DNA from: an uncultured Clostridia bacterium
GTDB lineage: Bacteria > Bacillota > Clostridia > Oscillospirales > CAG-272
Direction: 5' to 3'
Assembly (NCBI GenBank): GCA_946404295.1
Contig: CAMJDE010000151.1
Location: 1-5,144, forward strand
Length of the DNA: 5,144 nt
The notes beneath the pieces were generated by a model. It did not search any database. It was not told the DNA's origin and was given only the letters and a program-made list of their open reading frames with translations. A program made the translations under genes and the position numbers. Of the stretch, positions 1 to 5,079 are shown piece after piece (position 1 is the stretch's first letter; each line of letters starts with the position of its first letter).

Positions 1-90
1 ATCGCGTTCGCCCTCGTTTACGTAGCGATCCATATCTTCCGGCGACAGCGTCACCTTGATCTTCGCGTCGCTGATCCGAATAAAGTCCAT
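1..90 (-). CDS. MecA-like adaptor protein, N-terminal fragment (runs off the left edge)
   Basis: Only the first 30 codons lie in the window, starting at the ATG complementary to 88-90. The peptide begins MDFIRISDAKIKVTLSPEDM, the pattern of the N-terminal domain of MecA-type adaptors in clostridia: a short beta strand with a conserved I-R-I-S/N, then K-I-K-V-T-L, then an acidic D/E-D segment. Known MecA proteins bring substrates to the ClpC unfoldase in the cytoplasm through this N-terminal domain; that function is from family knowledge, since the ClpC-binding C-terminal half is outside the window. The start is supported by an AAGGGGGA-type ribosome binding site (complement of 97-104), six bases upstream, and a TATAAT box further upstream. 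The gene is divergent from the nucleosidase gene. With 30 residues the assignment is probable, not certain. Confidence 0.58.
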   Translation of the reverse strand, partial: MDFIRISDAKIKVTLSPEDMDRYVNEGERD

Positions 91-123
91 TTCGCGTCCC
101 CCTTCTTTCGTTCGGCTATTATC

Positions 124-152
124 ATTATACTCGCGGGGGACGAAAAAGGGAA
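124..152 (-). promoter_or_regulatory. Promoter of the MecA-like gene
   Basis: The complement of 124-129 is a perfect TATAAT -10 box. A weak -35 candidate, TTCCCT, lies 17 bases upstream (complement of 147-152). Transcription would start near 117, giving a leader of under 30 bases before the ATG. The poor -35 box suggests moderate strength or help from an activator; no operator is recognisable. Confidence 0.5.
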
Positions 153-213
153 CCGGAAAAAACGGGGAGCGGAACCAAGGGCACGGGTGCACGGAAAAAC
201 CGAAATCCCGGGG

Positions 214-242
214 TTGCGGAAAGTGAAAAAGTGTGCTACAAT
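214..242 (+). promoter_or_regulatory. Extended -10 promoter of the nucleosidase gene
   Basis: TTGCGG (214-219), a 17-base spacer, then TACAAT (237-242), preceded by TGC, which forms an extended -10 element. The start of transcription would be near 249, leaving a leader of about 42 bases. This is a convincing housekeeping sigma-factor promoter and argues that the nucleosidase gene is transcribed on its own. Confidence 0.75.
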
Positions 243-256
243 AGAGGGGAACAAGA

Positions 257-272
257 CGGGCGTTTTCGCCCG
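257..272 (+). other. Leader hairpin upstream of the nucleosidase ribosome binding site
   Basis: CGGGCG (257-262), loop TTTT, CGCCCG (267-272): a perfect 6-bp GC stem in the short 5' leader, ending four bases before the GGAGG ribosome binding site (277-281). It could stabilise the 5' end of the message or tune translation. There is no sign of a known SAM or SAH riboswitch, since the leader is far too short. Confidence 0.5.
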
Positions 273-290
273 GAACGGAGGATGGGCGAA

Positions 291-992
291 ATGGCTGAAA
301 TCATCGGGATCATCGGCGCGATGGAGGAGGAGGTCTCGACCCTGATCCCCGCGCTGGAGGATCATACGGAACGAAGAATCGGGATCGTGACCTATCACGT
401 CGGAAAACTCGACGGGAAAGAGGTCGTCGTCGCGCGGAGCGGAGTCGGGAAGGTCAACGCCGCCCTGACCGCCGCCGAGATGATCCGCACCTTTCACGCG
501 ACGGTGATCGTCAACACCGGGGTCGCGGGGGCGCTCGACGAGTCGCTCGAGCCCGAGGACGCCGTGATCGCCACCGCTCTCGTTCAGCACGACTACAGCA
601 CCGCCCCGCTTGGCGATCCGCCGGGACGCGTGTCGGGGATCGACCTGGTTTACATTCCCGCCGATCCCGCGATCTCCGTCGCCGCCGAGAACGCCGCCCG
701 GGAACTCGGCGTGCGCCGGGTGCTGACGGGAACGATCGCGTCGGGCGATCAGTTCATCTCGGATCCCGCCCGAAAGGAATGGATCCGCCGTACCTACGGG
801 GGTCTTGCCTGCGAGATGGAGGGGGCGGCGATCGCGCACGCCTGTACCCTGTACGGCGTCCGCTGCGCCGTGATCCGCACGATCTCGGACCGCGCGGACG
901 GGAAAGCCGACGTCGATTTTCCGACCTTCGCCGTGCGCGCCGCCGCGCGCAACGCAAAGATCGTCCGCAAGGTGGTCTCCGCGATTCGCTGA
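291..992 (+). CDS. mtnN: 5'-methylthioadenosine/S-adenosylhomocysteine nucleosidase
   Basis: A cytoplasmic enzyme that splits adenine from methylthioadenosine, S-adenosylhomocysteine and usually 5'-deoxyadenosine; it serves methionine salvage and clears the inhibitory by-product of methylation, and in some bacteria feeds LuxS. The 233 residues match the family's usual length of about 230. Visible motifs: IGIIGAMEEEV at residues 5-15 (E14 matches the catalytic Glu12 of the E. coli enzyme), SGVGKVNAAL at 50-59, NTGVAG at 75-80, SGDQFI at 151-156, CEMEGAAIAH at 174-183 (ribose-binding Met-Glu) and RTISDRAD at 196-203 (D200 matches catalytic Asp197). The start at 291 is chosen because GGAGG at 277-281 lies nine bases upstream; the in-frame ATG at 282 directly abuts the GGAGG and is unlikely, and the reading frame upstream of it crosses the promoter. 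The gene is monocistronic, with its own promoter and terminator. Confidence 0.96.
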   Translation: MAEIIGIIGAMEEEVSTLIPALEDHTERRIGIVTYHVGKLDGKEVVVARSGVGKVNAALTAAEMIRTFHATVIVNTGVAGALDESLEPEDAVIATALVQHDYSTAPLGDPPGRVSGIDLVYIPADPAISVAAENAARELGVRRVLTGTIASGDQFISDPARKEWIRRTYGGLACEMEGAAIAHACTLYGVRCAVIRTISDRADGKADVDFPTFAVRAAARNAKIVRKVVSAIR

Positions 993-997
993 AGCGC

Positions 998-1030
998 AAA
1001 AAGCCCTGCCGGGATCGGCAGGGCTTTTTT
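998..1030. terminator. Bidirectional intrinsic terminator between convergent genes
   Basis: GCCCTGCC (1003-1010), loop GGGATC, GGCAGGGC (1017-1024): a perfect 8-bp GC-rich stem, preceded by five A (998-1002) and followed by seven T (1025-1031). It therefore works as a terminator on both strands. It closes the nucleosidase gene 6 bases after its stop and the AraC gene from the other side, whose TAA stop (complement of 1030-1032) sits at the edge of the T tract. Confidence 0.93.
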
Positions 1031-3063
1031 TATTTGTCGATCGAATCGTCCTCGAGCGGGGGAGGCGCACCCTCCGAGCGCCGGACGGCGTCGAAGTAGG
1101 CGCGCGGGGTCATCCCCATCCATTTGCGGAAGACCCGCTCGAAGTGGTAGTAGGAGGGGAAGCCGACCGACGCCGCGAGCGCGGCAAGCGACGAAAACCG
1201 GGTGGGATCCAGCTGCTTGCTCTTGCGGATGCGAAAGTTCTGGAGATAAATGGCGAAGGGGAGTCCGAACTCCTGCCGGAAGCGGCGGCAGAAATAACTC
1301 TTGCTCAAAAAGAACTCGCGCGCCGCCGTCTCGGTCGTGAGGTCGCCCCGGAAGTTTTCCTCGATATAGAGGATCATTTCGGTACGGAACTTGGCGCTCT
1401 TCTGCTCCTTCTCATCGACCGACAGCGACATCAGACCGTGCGCCGCCGTCTCCGAAACGAAGCGCCAGACCCCCGCGCGCAGCCGCAGTTTTTCGACGAC
1501 GTTCTGGGGGACGGCGGACGGACTGCGGGACGGGGCGTTCCGCCCGGCGGGGAAGAGCGCGTCGATGGTCGCCGCCACGCCCGGCGCCGCGGGATGCCCC
1601 TCGGGGATTTCGCTCGAGAAGCGGATTCGTCCGGGATTGTCCGAGAAGAGCAGGTCGAAGGGCGAGTCCTCCTGCCGCACGAACTCGGGCAGGGAAAAGG
1701 CGAAGAAATCGATTGACGTCCGCTTGGCGTCGGAGGGCGACACGAACGCTTGGAAGAACTCGTAGGGATTGACGACGAAGACCGAACCCGGTTTCCCGAC
1801 GTAGCGGTTCTTCCGGATCTGGAGATTGAGGATCCCCTCGCGGACGCGGATCACTTCGGTCATTTTTTCGTTGTGCGGGACGAGGAGCGCGGGATAGTCG
1901 CGCCGGACGGTCGGGTCGATCTCCTCGCGCACCGACGCGAACGTGAAGCATTCCGAAAGCGAGGTCGACGCGCTCGCTCCCGTCGCGACGGCGCCGAGAA
2001 ATCCGCCCAGAAACGAGACGTTCGAGTAGACCGAGCCGCAGATCTCGCCCCCGACGACCGTGCGGGAGACGTTCCCCGTGACCGAGAAGCCGATCAGCCC
2101 CCCGGCGTTCCGGTCCCCGATCGTACCGTCGAGGAGGATCCGGCTGTCGGAGAGGCAGTTGTCGATCGTCCCCCCGCCGCAGACCGTCGCCGCGAAGGCG
2201 GCGACCCGGCTCGATCCCTTGAAAAAGCAGTCGGCGAGCGCGAGGTTCCTGACCGCTCCGTAGAGGTAGCCGATCAGCGCCGCTCCGGCATTGTAGTTAT
2301 AGTCGCCGGGATAGCGGGCGACCTCGGTCTTCTCCGAGACGAAGAGCCCCCGGATGAAGTGCCCCGCGCCGTCGAGCGTGCCCGAGAAACGGACCATGCG
2401 CCCGTATTCGCCGTTGCGGTTGCAGATCATCGGGAAGGGAACGAGGTCGGCGGGCTTGGTCCCCCGGGCGTTCCAGACGATATCGCGCGTCAGCCGAAAA
2501 TGCTTGTCGCGGCTCCATTCGGGAAAGTTGCCGTCGATCTCCTCGATCAGCGTGGGGTCGATCCCGGGATAGGCGCGGTAGTTCGAGAGGCAGGAAAGCA
2601 AAAGCAACTCCTCCGCCGACGAGATCCGATAGGGGTCGCTTGCCGTGCCGTTCCCGCCCGCGAAGCGGGGGCTCGGAACGGGATCGCGCCCGATCGGGGT
2701 CGACGCTTCGGGTTCGCGGTCAAACGCCTTCTGCAGGATCGGGATCGCCCGCCCCGGGCGGTAAACGAAGCCCTGCGGAAGTTTGCAGCCGGGTTCGGGA
2801 CCCGACGGGTCGATCCACGCGCACTCCGAGACGGGCCCCGGAACGGCGGCGGGATCGTCGTAGGTGGTGAAGCGGTAGGTACAGAAATGTCTGGAACAGC
2901 CGACGCCCGCGTAGACGCGCGACAGCGACAGCTGATGGGCGTGCATATAGGAGACGACCGCCGCCTGCCTCGTCGATTCCTCGGGACGGAACCAGACGGG
3001 GAAACGTCGTTTCGCAAAGTCGAAGGTAAAGGTTTCGGGCGCCCGCGTGCTTGAATCCTTCAT
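1030..3063 (-). CDS. AraC-family transcriptional regulator with an embedded GLUG-like beta-helix domain
   Basis: A 677-residue protein, more than twice the usual ~300 of AraC regulators. From the N-terminus: residues 1-135 are unrecognised, with Cys56, Cys61, Cys81 and Cys93; residues about 136-375 are a GLUG-like repeat region, opened by the signature GGNGTASDPYRISSAEEL (136-153), then HFRLTRDI (188-195), FSGTLDGAGHFIRGLFV (226-242), ALIGYLYGAVRNL (262-274), GGLIGFSVTGNVS (321-333) and LGGFLG (352-357); residues about 385-465 are a cupin sensor (MTEVIRVREGILNLQI, GSVFVVNPYEF); residues about 560-660 are the double helix-turn-helix (AAREFFLSKSYFCRRF; SVGFPSYYHFERVFRKWMG, then MTP). The start at 3063 has GGGAGG six bases upstream, while the frame's earlier ATGs lie within the leader and promoter. 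No signal peptide or membrane segment is visible, so it should be cytoplasmic. It is divergent from the glycosidase gene, which it probably regulates in response to a sugar (inference). Confidence 0.9.
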   Translation of the reverse strand: MKDSSTRAPETFTFDFAKRRFPVWFRPEESTRQAAVVSYMHAHQLSLSRVYAGVGCSRHFCTYRFTTYDDPAAVPGPVSECAWIDPSGPEPGCKLPQGFVYRPGRAIPILQKAFDREPEASTPIGRDPVPSPRFAGGNGTASDPYRISSAEELLLLSCLSNYRAYPGIDPTLIEEIDGNFPEWSRDKHFRLTRDIVWNARGTKPADLVPFPMICNRNGEYGRMVRFSGTLDGAGHFIRGLFVSEKTEVARYPGDYNYNAGAALIGYLYGAVRNLALADCFFKGSSRVAAFAATVCGGGTIDNCLSDSRILLDGTIGDRNAGGLIGFSVTGNVSRTVVGGEICGSVYSNVSFLGGFLGAVATGASASTSLSECFTFASVREEIDPTVRRDYPALLVPHNEKMTEVIRVREGILNLQIRKNRYVGKPGSVFVVNPYEFFQAFVSPSDAKRTSIDFFAFSLPEFVRQEDSPFDLLFSDNPGRIRFSSEIPEGHPAAPGVAATIDALFPAGRNAPSRSPSAVPQNVVEKLRLRAGVWRFVSETAAHGLMSLSVDEKEQKSAKFRTEMILYIEENFRGDLTTETAAREFFLSKSYFCRRFRQEFGLPFAIYLQNFRIRKSKQLDPTRFSSLAALAASVGFPSYYHFERVFRKWMGMTPRAYFDAVRRSEGAPPPLEDDSIDK

Positions 3064-3097
3064 CGCAATCCTCCCGTTCGCGGTTTTTCTTGCTTTC

Positions 3098-3126
3098 ATT
3101 GTAGCAGATCGCGCACGGAAAGTCAA
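3098..3126 (-). promoter_or_regulatory. Promoter of the AraC regulator
   Basis: On the minus strand: TTGACT (complement of 3121-3126), a 17-base spacer, and TACAAT (complement of 3098-3103) preceded by TGC. This is a near-consensus extended -10 promoter. The start of transcription would be near 3091, giving a leader of about 28 bases with the GGGAGG ribosome binding site (complement of 3070-3075). Confidence 0.82.
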
Positions 3127-3254
3127 GAGACGGCAAAAATTTCAGAAATCCACCCCCGGAAAAACGGGATCGGGTCAATCAAAGGCAAACGCAGCCATAG
3201 GGAAACGTGCCGTGCAAACGGCGCTCGGAGAGGACGTTTTCGCGGGGAATTCGC
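3127..3254. promoter_or_regulatory. Control region between the divergent AraC and glycosidase promoters
   Basis: About 128 bases between the two -35 boxes, where an AraC-type activator or repressor would be expected to bind. Visible candidates are three copies of AAACG on the plus strand (3187-3191, 3203-3207, 3216-3220), two of them within GCAAACG (3185-3191 and 3214-3220), and a small palindrome ATTTC-A-GAAAT (3139-3149). No clear catabolite-repression (cre) site is seen. Assigning any of these as the operator is speculative. Confidence 0.35.
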
Positions 3255-3283
3255 TTGACAGGACGGCGGATAATTGCTATAAT
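3255..3283 (+). promoter_or_regulatory. Consensus promoter of the GH39-like glycosidase
   Basis: A perfect TTGACA (3255-3260), exactly 17 bases, and a perfect TATAAT (3278-3283) with an extended TGC in front. This is as strong as a sigma-A promoter can look. Such a promoter needs no activator, so if the neighbouring AraC protein controls this gene it may act by repression, or the gene may be highly expressed by default. Transcription would begin near 3290, giving a leader of about 80 bases. Confidence 0.88.
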
Positions 3284-3304
3284 GGAAGCAACGCGGGAGA
3301 GGGG

Positions 3305-3352
3305 CGTCCGGGGCGCCCGGACGGCGGGGAACGTCCCCCTCGCGGCGACGCG
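3305..3352 (+). other. Three tandem hairpins in the glycosidase 5' leader
   Basis: CGTCCGGG/CCCGGACG (3305-3312 and 3316-3323, loop GCG); GGGGA/TCCCC (3326-3330 and 3334-3338, loop ACG); CGCG/CGCG (3341-3344 and 3349-3352, GCGA tetraloop of the GNRA type). The last ends four bases before the AAGGAG ribosome binding site (3356-3361). The first stem is stable; the others are short. There is no U tract, so this is not an attenuator. It may protect the message or modulate translation. Confidence 0.5.
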
Positions 3353-3370
3353 AAAAAGGAGATTTCAAAA

Positions 3371-4708
3371 ATGGGAAAAGTCAACGTATCGTTTGCCGAG
3401 ACGCTCGGCAGGATCAAGGACATGAACAGCGTCAACAACGGTCCCGACGGGGAGTTCGATTACGGGAGTTACGACGCCTACAAGGCGGCGCGCATCCCCT
3501 TCGCGCGGCTGCACGACTCGGCGCTCAACTGGCGCCATACCGTCGATATCATCCACGTTTTCCCGAACTTTGACGCCGACGAGAACGACCCGGCGTCCTA
3601 CGACTTTACCCTGACCGACGAATACCTCGACACGATCGAGCGCACGGGGACCAAACTCTTTTATCGGCTGGGCAACGCGATCGAAGCCGAGTCGAAAAAG
3701 TACGGTGCCGTCCCGCCGAAAGATTTTCATAAGTGGGCGCGGATCTGCGAGCATATCGTCCGGCACGAGAACGAGGGCTGGGCGAACGGTTTTCATCGCG
3801 GGATCGAATACTGGGAGATCTGGAACGAGCCCGACCTGAAGGGGCATCAATGCTGGACGGGGACGATCGGCGAGTATATCGAACTGTTCGATATCGCGAT
3901 CAGGCACCTGAAGGGCTGCTTCCCGGATCTGAAGATCGGGGGACCCGCCCTGACCCATATCAAGTGCGCCGAGTGGTGGGACGAGTTTATTCCTTACCTC
4001 AAAGAAAAGAAGCCCCCGATGGACTTCTTCTCCTTCCATAAATACGGCAGCGAGCCCGAGAAGTACGCCGAGGATATCGAGATCGCGAAAAAGTATATGG
4101 TCGAGGCGGGCTATCCCGACTGTGAACTGATCCTGGACGAGTGGAACTACCTGTGGGGCTGGCAGCCGAAAGAAAGGGTGCATCACTCCTATCAGGCGCT
4201 CCACACGCTGAAGGGCGCGGCGTTCGTTTCGGCGGTTATGACCGTCTGCCAGAACACGGCGCTCGATCATCTGATGTACTACGACGCGCGGCACAGCTCC
4301 TATTTCAACGGGCTGTTCGAGCGCTACACCTGGAAGAACCTCAAACCCTACTACGCCTTCTACGCCTTCGCAGACCTCGCCGATCTCGGAACCGAGGTGA
4401 AGACCGTCGCCGCGGGAGAGGGGCTGTACGCTCTGGCGGCGAAGAGCGCGGACGGCAAACACGGCGCCCTGATGCTGACCAATTACCGCAACGACGTCTC
4501 CCTCGACGGCAAGGAGTTTCCGCCCGATGAGGTGAAGATCGAATGGAACGGGCTCTCCGACAAGCCGGTGCGCGTGACCGTGCGGATGCTCGATAACGAA
4601 CACGACCTCACCGAGATCTCGGGCGAGACCTTCGGGAGCGGCGCCGGGTTCCATACGCTTTCGCTGCCGCTGTTTGCCACCGCCGTCGTCAACTATGACG
4701 AGTTATGA
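3371..4708 (+). CDS. GH39-like glycoside hydrolase (beta-xylosidase-type, clan GH-A)
   Basis: A 445-residue cytoplasmic hydrolase that should release sugar from the non-reducing end of a beta-linked glycoside or oligosaccharide by the retaining mechanism; the substrate cannot be read from the sequence. A TIM barrel covers about residues 5-340. Signatures: GRIKDMNSVNNGP at 13-25, RLHDS at 46-50, EYWEIWNEPD at 146-155 with E153 as expected acid/base, FSFHKYGS at 220-227, and ELILDEWN at 252-259 with E257 as expected nucleophile. The acid/base-NEP and E-W-N pair is typical of family 39. A small all-beta domain follows (about 345-445). No signal peptide is present. The start at 3371 has AAGGAG nine bases upstream; the frame is open further upstream to 3047, but that stretch crosses the promoter. 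The TGA stop lies within the first linker of the downstream hairpin array. No sugar transporter is adjacent in the window. Confidence 0.9.
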   Translation: MGKVNVSFAETLGRIKDMNSVNNGPDGEFDYGSYDAYKAARIPFARLHDSALNWRHTVDIIHVFPNFDADENDPASYDFTLTDEYLDTIERTGTKLFYRLGNAIEAESKKYGAVPPKDFHKWARICEHIVRHENEGWANGFHRGIEYWEIWNEPDLKGHQCWTGTIGEYIELFDIAIRHLKGCFPDLKIGGPALTHIKCAEWWDEFIPYLKEKKPPMDFFSFHKYGSEPEKYAEDIEIAKKYMVEAGYPDCELILDEWNYLWGWQPKERVHHSYQALHTLKGAAFVSAVMTVCQNTALDHLMYYDARHSSYFNGLFERYTWKNLKPYYAFYAFADLADLGTEVKTVAAGEGLYALAAKSADGKHGALMLTNYRNDVSLDGKEFPPDEVKIEWNGLSDKPVRVTVRMLDNEHDLTEISGETFGSGAGFHTLSLPLFATAVVNYDEL

Positions 4709-4822
4709 GGTGCGCCGCGGGGCGGCGCAGTGACGTGTTGCGCGGCGCGCAACAATGACGTCGCCCCCCGTTGGGGGCTAATGATGTGGGCGGGATCGCA
4801 AACGCGATCCCGCCCAATGACG
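4705..4822. repeat. Tandem array of four perfect hairpins joined by ATGANG linkers
   Basis: Linkers: ATGAGG (4705-4710), GTGACG (4730-4735), ATGACG (4755-4760), ATGATG (4781-4786), ATGACG (4817-4822). Between them lie four hairpins, each starting with T and ending with A: stem TGCGCCGC, loop GGG (4711-4729); stem TGTTGCGC, loop GGC (4736-4754); stem GCCCCC, loop CGTT (within 4761-4780); stem TGGGCGGGATCGC, loop AAAC (4787-4816). Repeat spacing is 25, 25, 26 and 36 bases. The stems are unrelated in sequence while the linker is conserved. No U tract follows any hairpin, so these are not ordinary terminators. The array resembles REP-like extragenic repeats and may stabilise the 3' end of the glycosidase message; function is unknown. 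Confidence 0.85.
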
Positions 4823-4842
4823 TGCCTCGCGGGAACCCACCC

Positions 4843-4911
4843 TGTCGCCGTCGAATCCCGTTTGCGCGTCGCTCGCCGGCTCGCTTCTTCAAACGGGTTC
4901 TTGGGGCGACA
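4843..4911. repeat. Nested 69-base inverted repeat (possible dispersed element or structured RNA)
   Basis: Outer arms TGTCGCC (4843-4849) and GGCGACA (4905-4911) are perfect complements. Inside them GAATCCCGTTTG (4853-4864) pairs with CAAACGGGTTC (4890-4900) with one bulged T. The 25-base apical part (4865-4889) is GC-rich, with GCCGGC at its centre. It follows the ATGANG array directly and contains no plausible gene. It looks like a separate intergenic repeat unit, but copies elsewhere cannot be checked here. Confidence 0.6.
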
Positions 4912-4918
4912 CCGCTTC

Positions 4919-4947
4919 GCGAAAACGCCCCACCGGGGCGTTTTCGC
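4919..4947. terminator. 13-bp perfect hairpin, terminator-like
   Basis: GCGAAAACGCCCC (4919-4931), loop ACC, GGGGCGTTTTCGC (4935-4947). The GC core followed by TTTT, with AAAA on the other side, resembles a weak bidirectional terminator, but the T run is short and lies inside the stem. It may equally be another unit of the intergenic repeat cluster. If a terminator, it is the first plausible one for the glycosidase transcript, over 200 bases after the stop. Confidence 0.45.
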
Positions 4948-4986
4948 TCGCTAATCCTGCGGGTGTGAAGATACCAAAAGCAGCAC

Positions 4987-5010
4987 ACAAGCAGAGGCAA
5001 TCTCTGTTGT
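4987..5010. other. Short bulged hairpin in the AT-richer right flank
   Basis: ACAA(G)CAGAG (4987-4996), loop GCAAT, CTCTGTTGT (5002-5010): nine base pairs with one bulged G. It lies just beyond the composition change near 4970. No function is recognised, and a hairpin of this size may be chance. Confidence 0.3.
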
Positions 5011-5025
5011 ATCGTCTATAGAACC

Positions 5026-5053
5026 GCAAAACGGCAGAAAACTGCCGTTTTGC
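5026..5053. terminator. 12-bp perfect hairpin, probable bidirectional terminator
   Basis: GCAAAACGGCAG (5026-5037), loop AAAA, CTGCCGTTTTGC (5042-5053). The core CGGCAG/CTGCCG followed by TTTTGCTCTT has the form of a modest intrinsic terminator, and the flanking A run makes it work on both strands. It could end the glycosidase transcript or that of a gene to the right of the window. Confidence 0.55.
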
Positions 5054-5054
5054 T

Positions 5055-5079
5055 CTTCAATAATATCCCATTATTGAAG
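5055..5079. repeat. 10-bp AT-rich inverted repeat
   Basis: CTTCAATAAT (5055-5064), loop ATCCC, ATTATTGAAG (5070-5079) is a perfect inverted repeat starting immediately after the preceding hairpin. It could be a protein-binding palindrome or part of the same repeat cluster. No neighbouring gene is visible to give it a role. Confidence 0.45.

Noticed and set aside
51..1070. A 339-codon minus-strand frame covering the nucleosidase gene and its promoter.
   Set aside because: It is antisense to a gene with all catalytic motifs and also overlaps the MecA-like start in another frame.
1750..3054. A 434-codon open frame on the plus strand, and another at 1144-1716, both antisense to the AraC gene.
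   Set aside because: The products are rich in Arg, Asp, Gly and Pro without domains, and no ribosome binding site or promoter fits. They are by-products of GC-rich codons in the opposite gene, which has clear domains.
3047..3370. Upstream extension of the glycosidase frame, whose first residues (MLESFIAILPFAVFLAFIVA) look like a signal peptide or membrane anchor.
   Set aside because: The stretch overlaps the start of the AraC gene in antisense and runs through the glycosidase promoter, so it would not be on the transcript. The ATG at 3371 has a good ribosome binding site and the family's usual N-terminus follows it.
3365..4654. A 429-codon open frame on the minus strand opposite the glycosidase gene.
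   Set aside because: It lacks a ribosome binding site and any recognisable motif, while the plus strand carries both catalytic motifs of GH39.
4705..4822. CRISPR array.
   Set aside because: The repeated hexamer is too short and the intervening units are self-complementary hairpins of 19-30 bases rather than unique spacers. No cas gene is present.
4843..4870. A tRNA-like GTCGAATCCCG stretch resembling the T-arm of a tRNA.
   Set aside because: No acceptor, D or anticodon arms can be folded around it; the pairing found is the long nested inverted repeat instead.
4689..5000. A 103-codon minus-strand frame and two plus-strand frames (4730-4954, 4771-4968) in the right-hand region.
   Set aside because: They read straight through the hairpin array and inverted repeats and yield Arg-rich, low-complexity products with no homology signal and no ribosome binding site.
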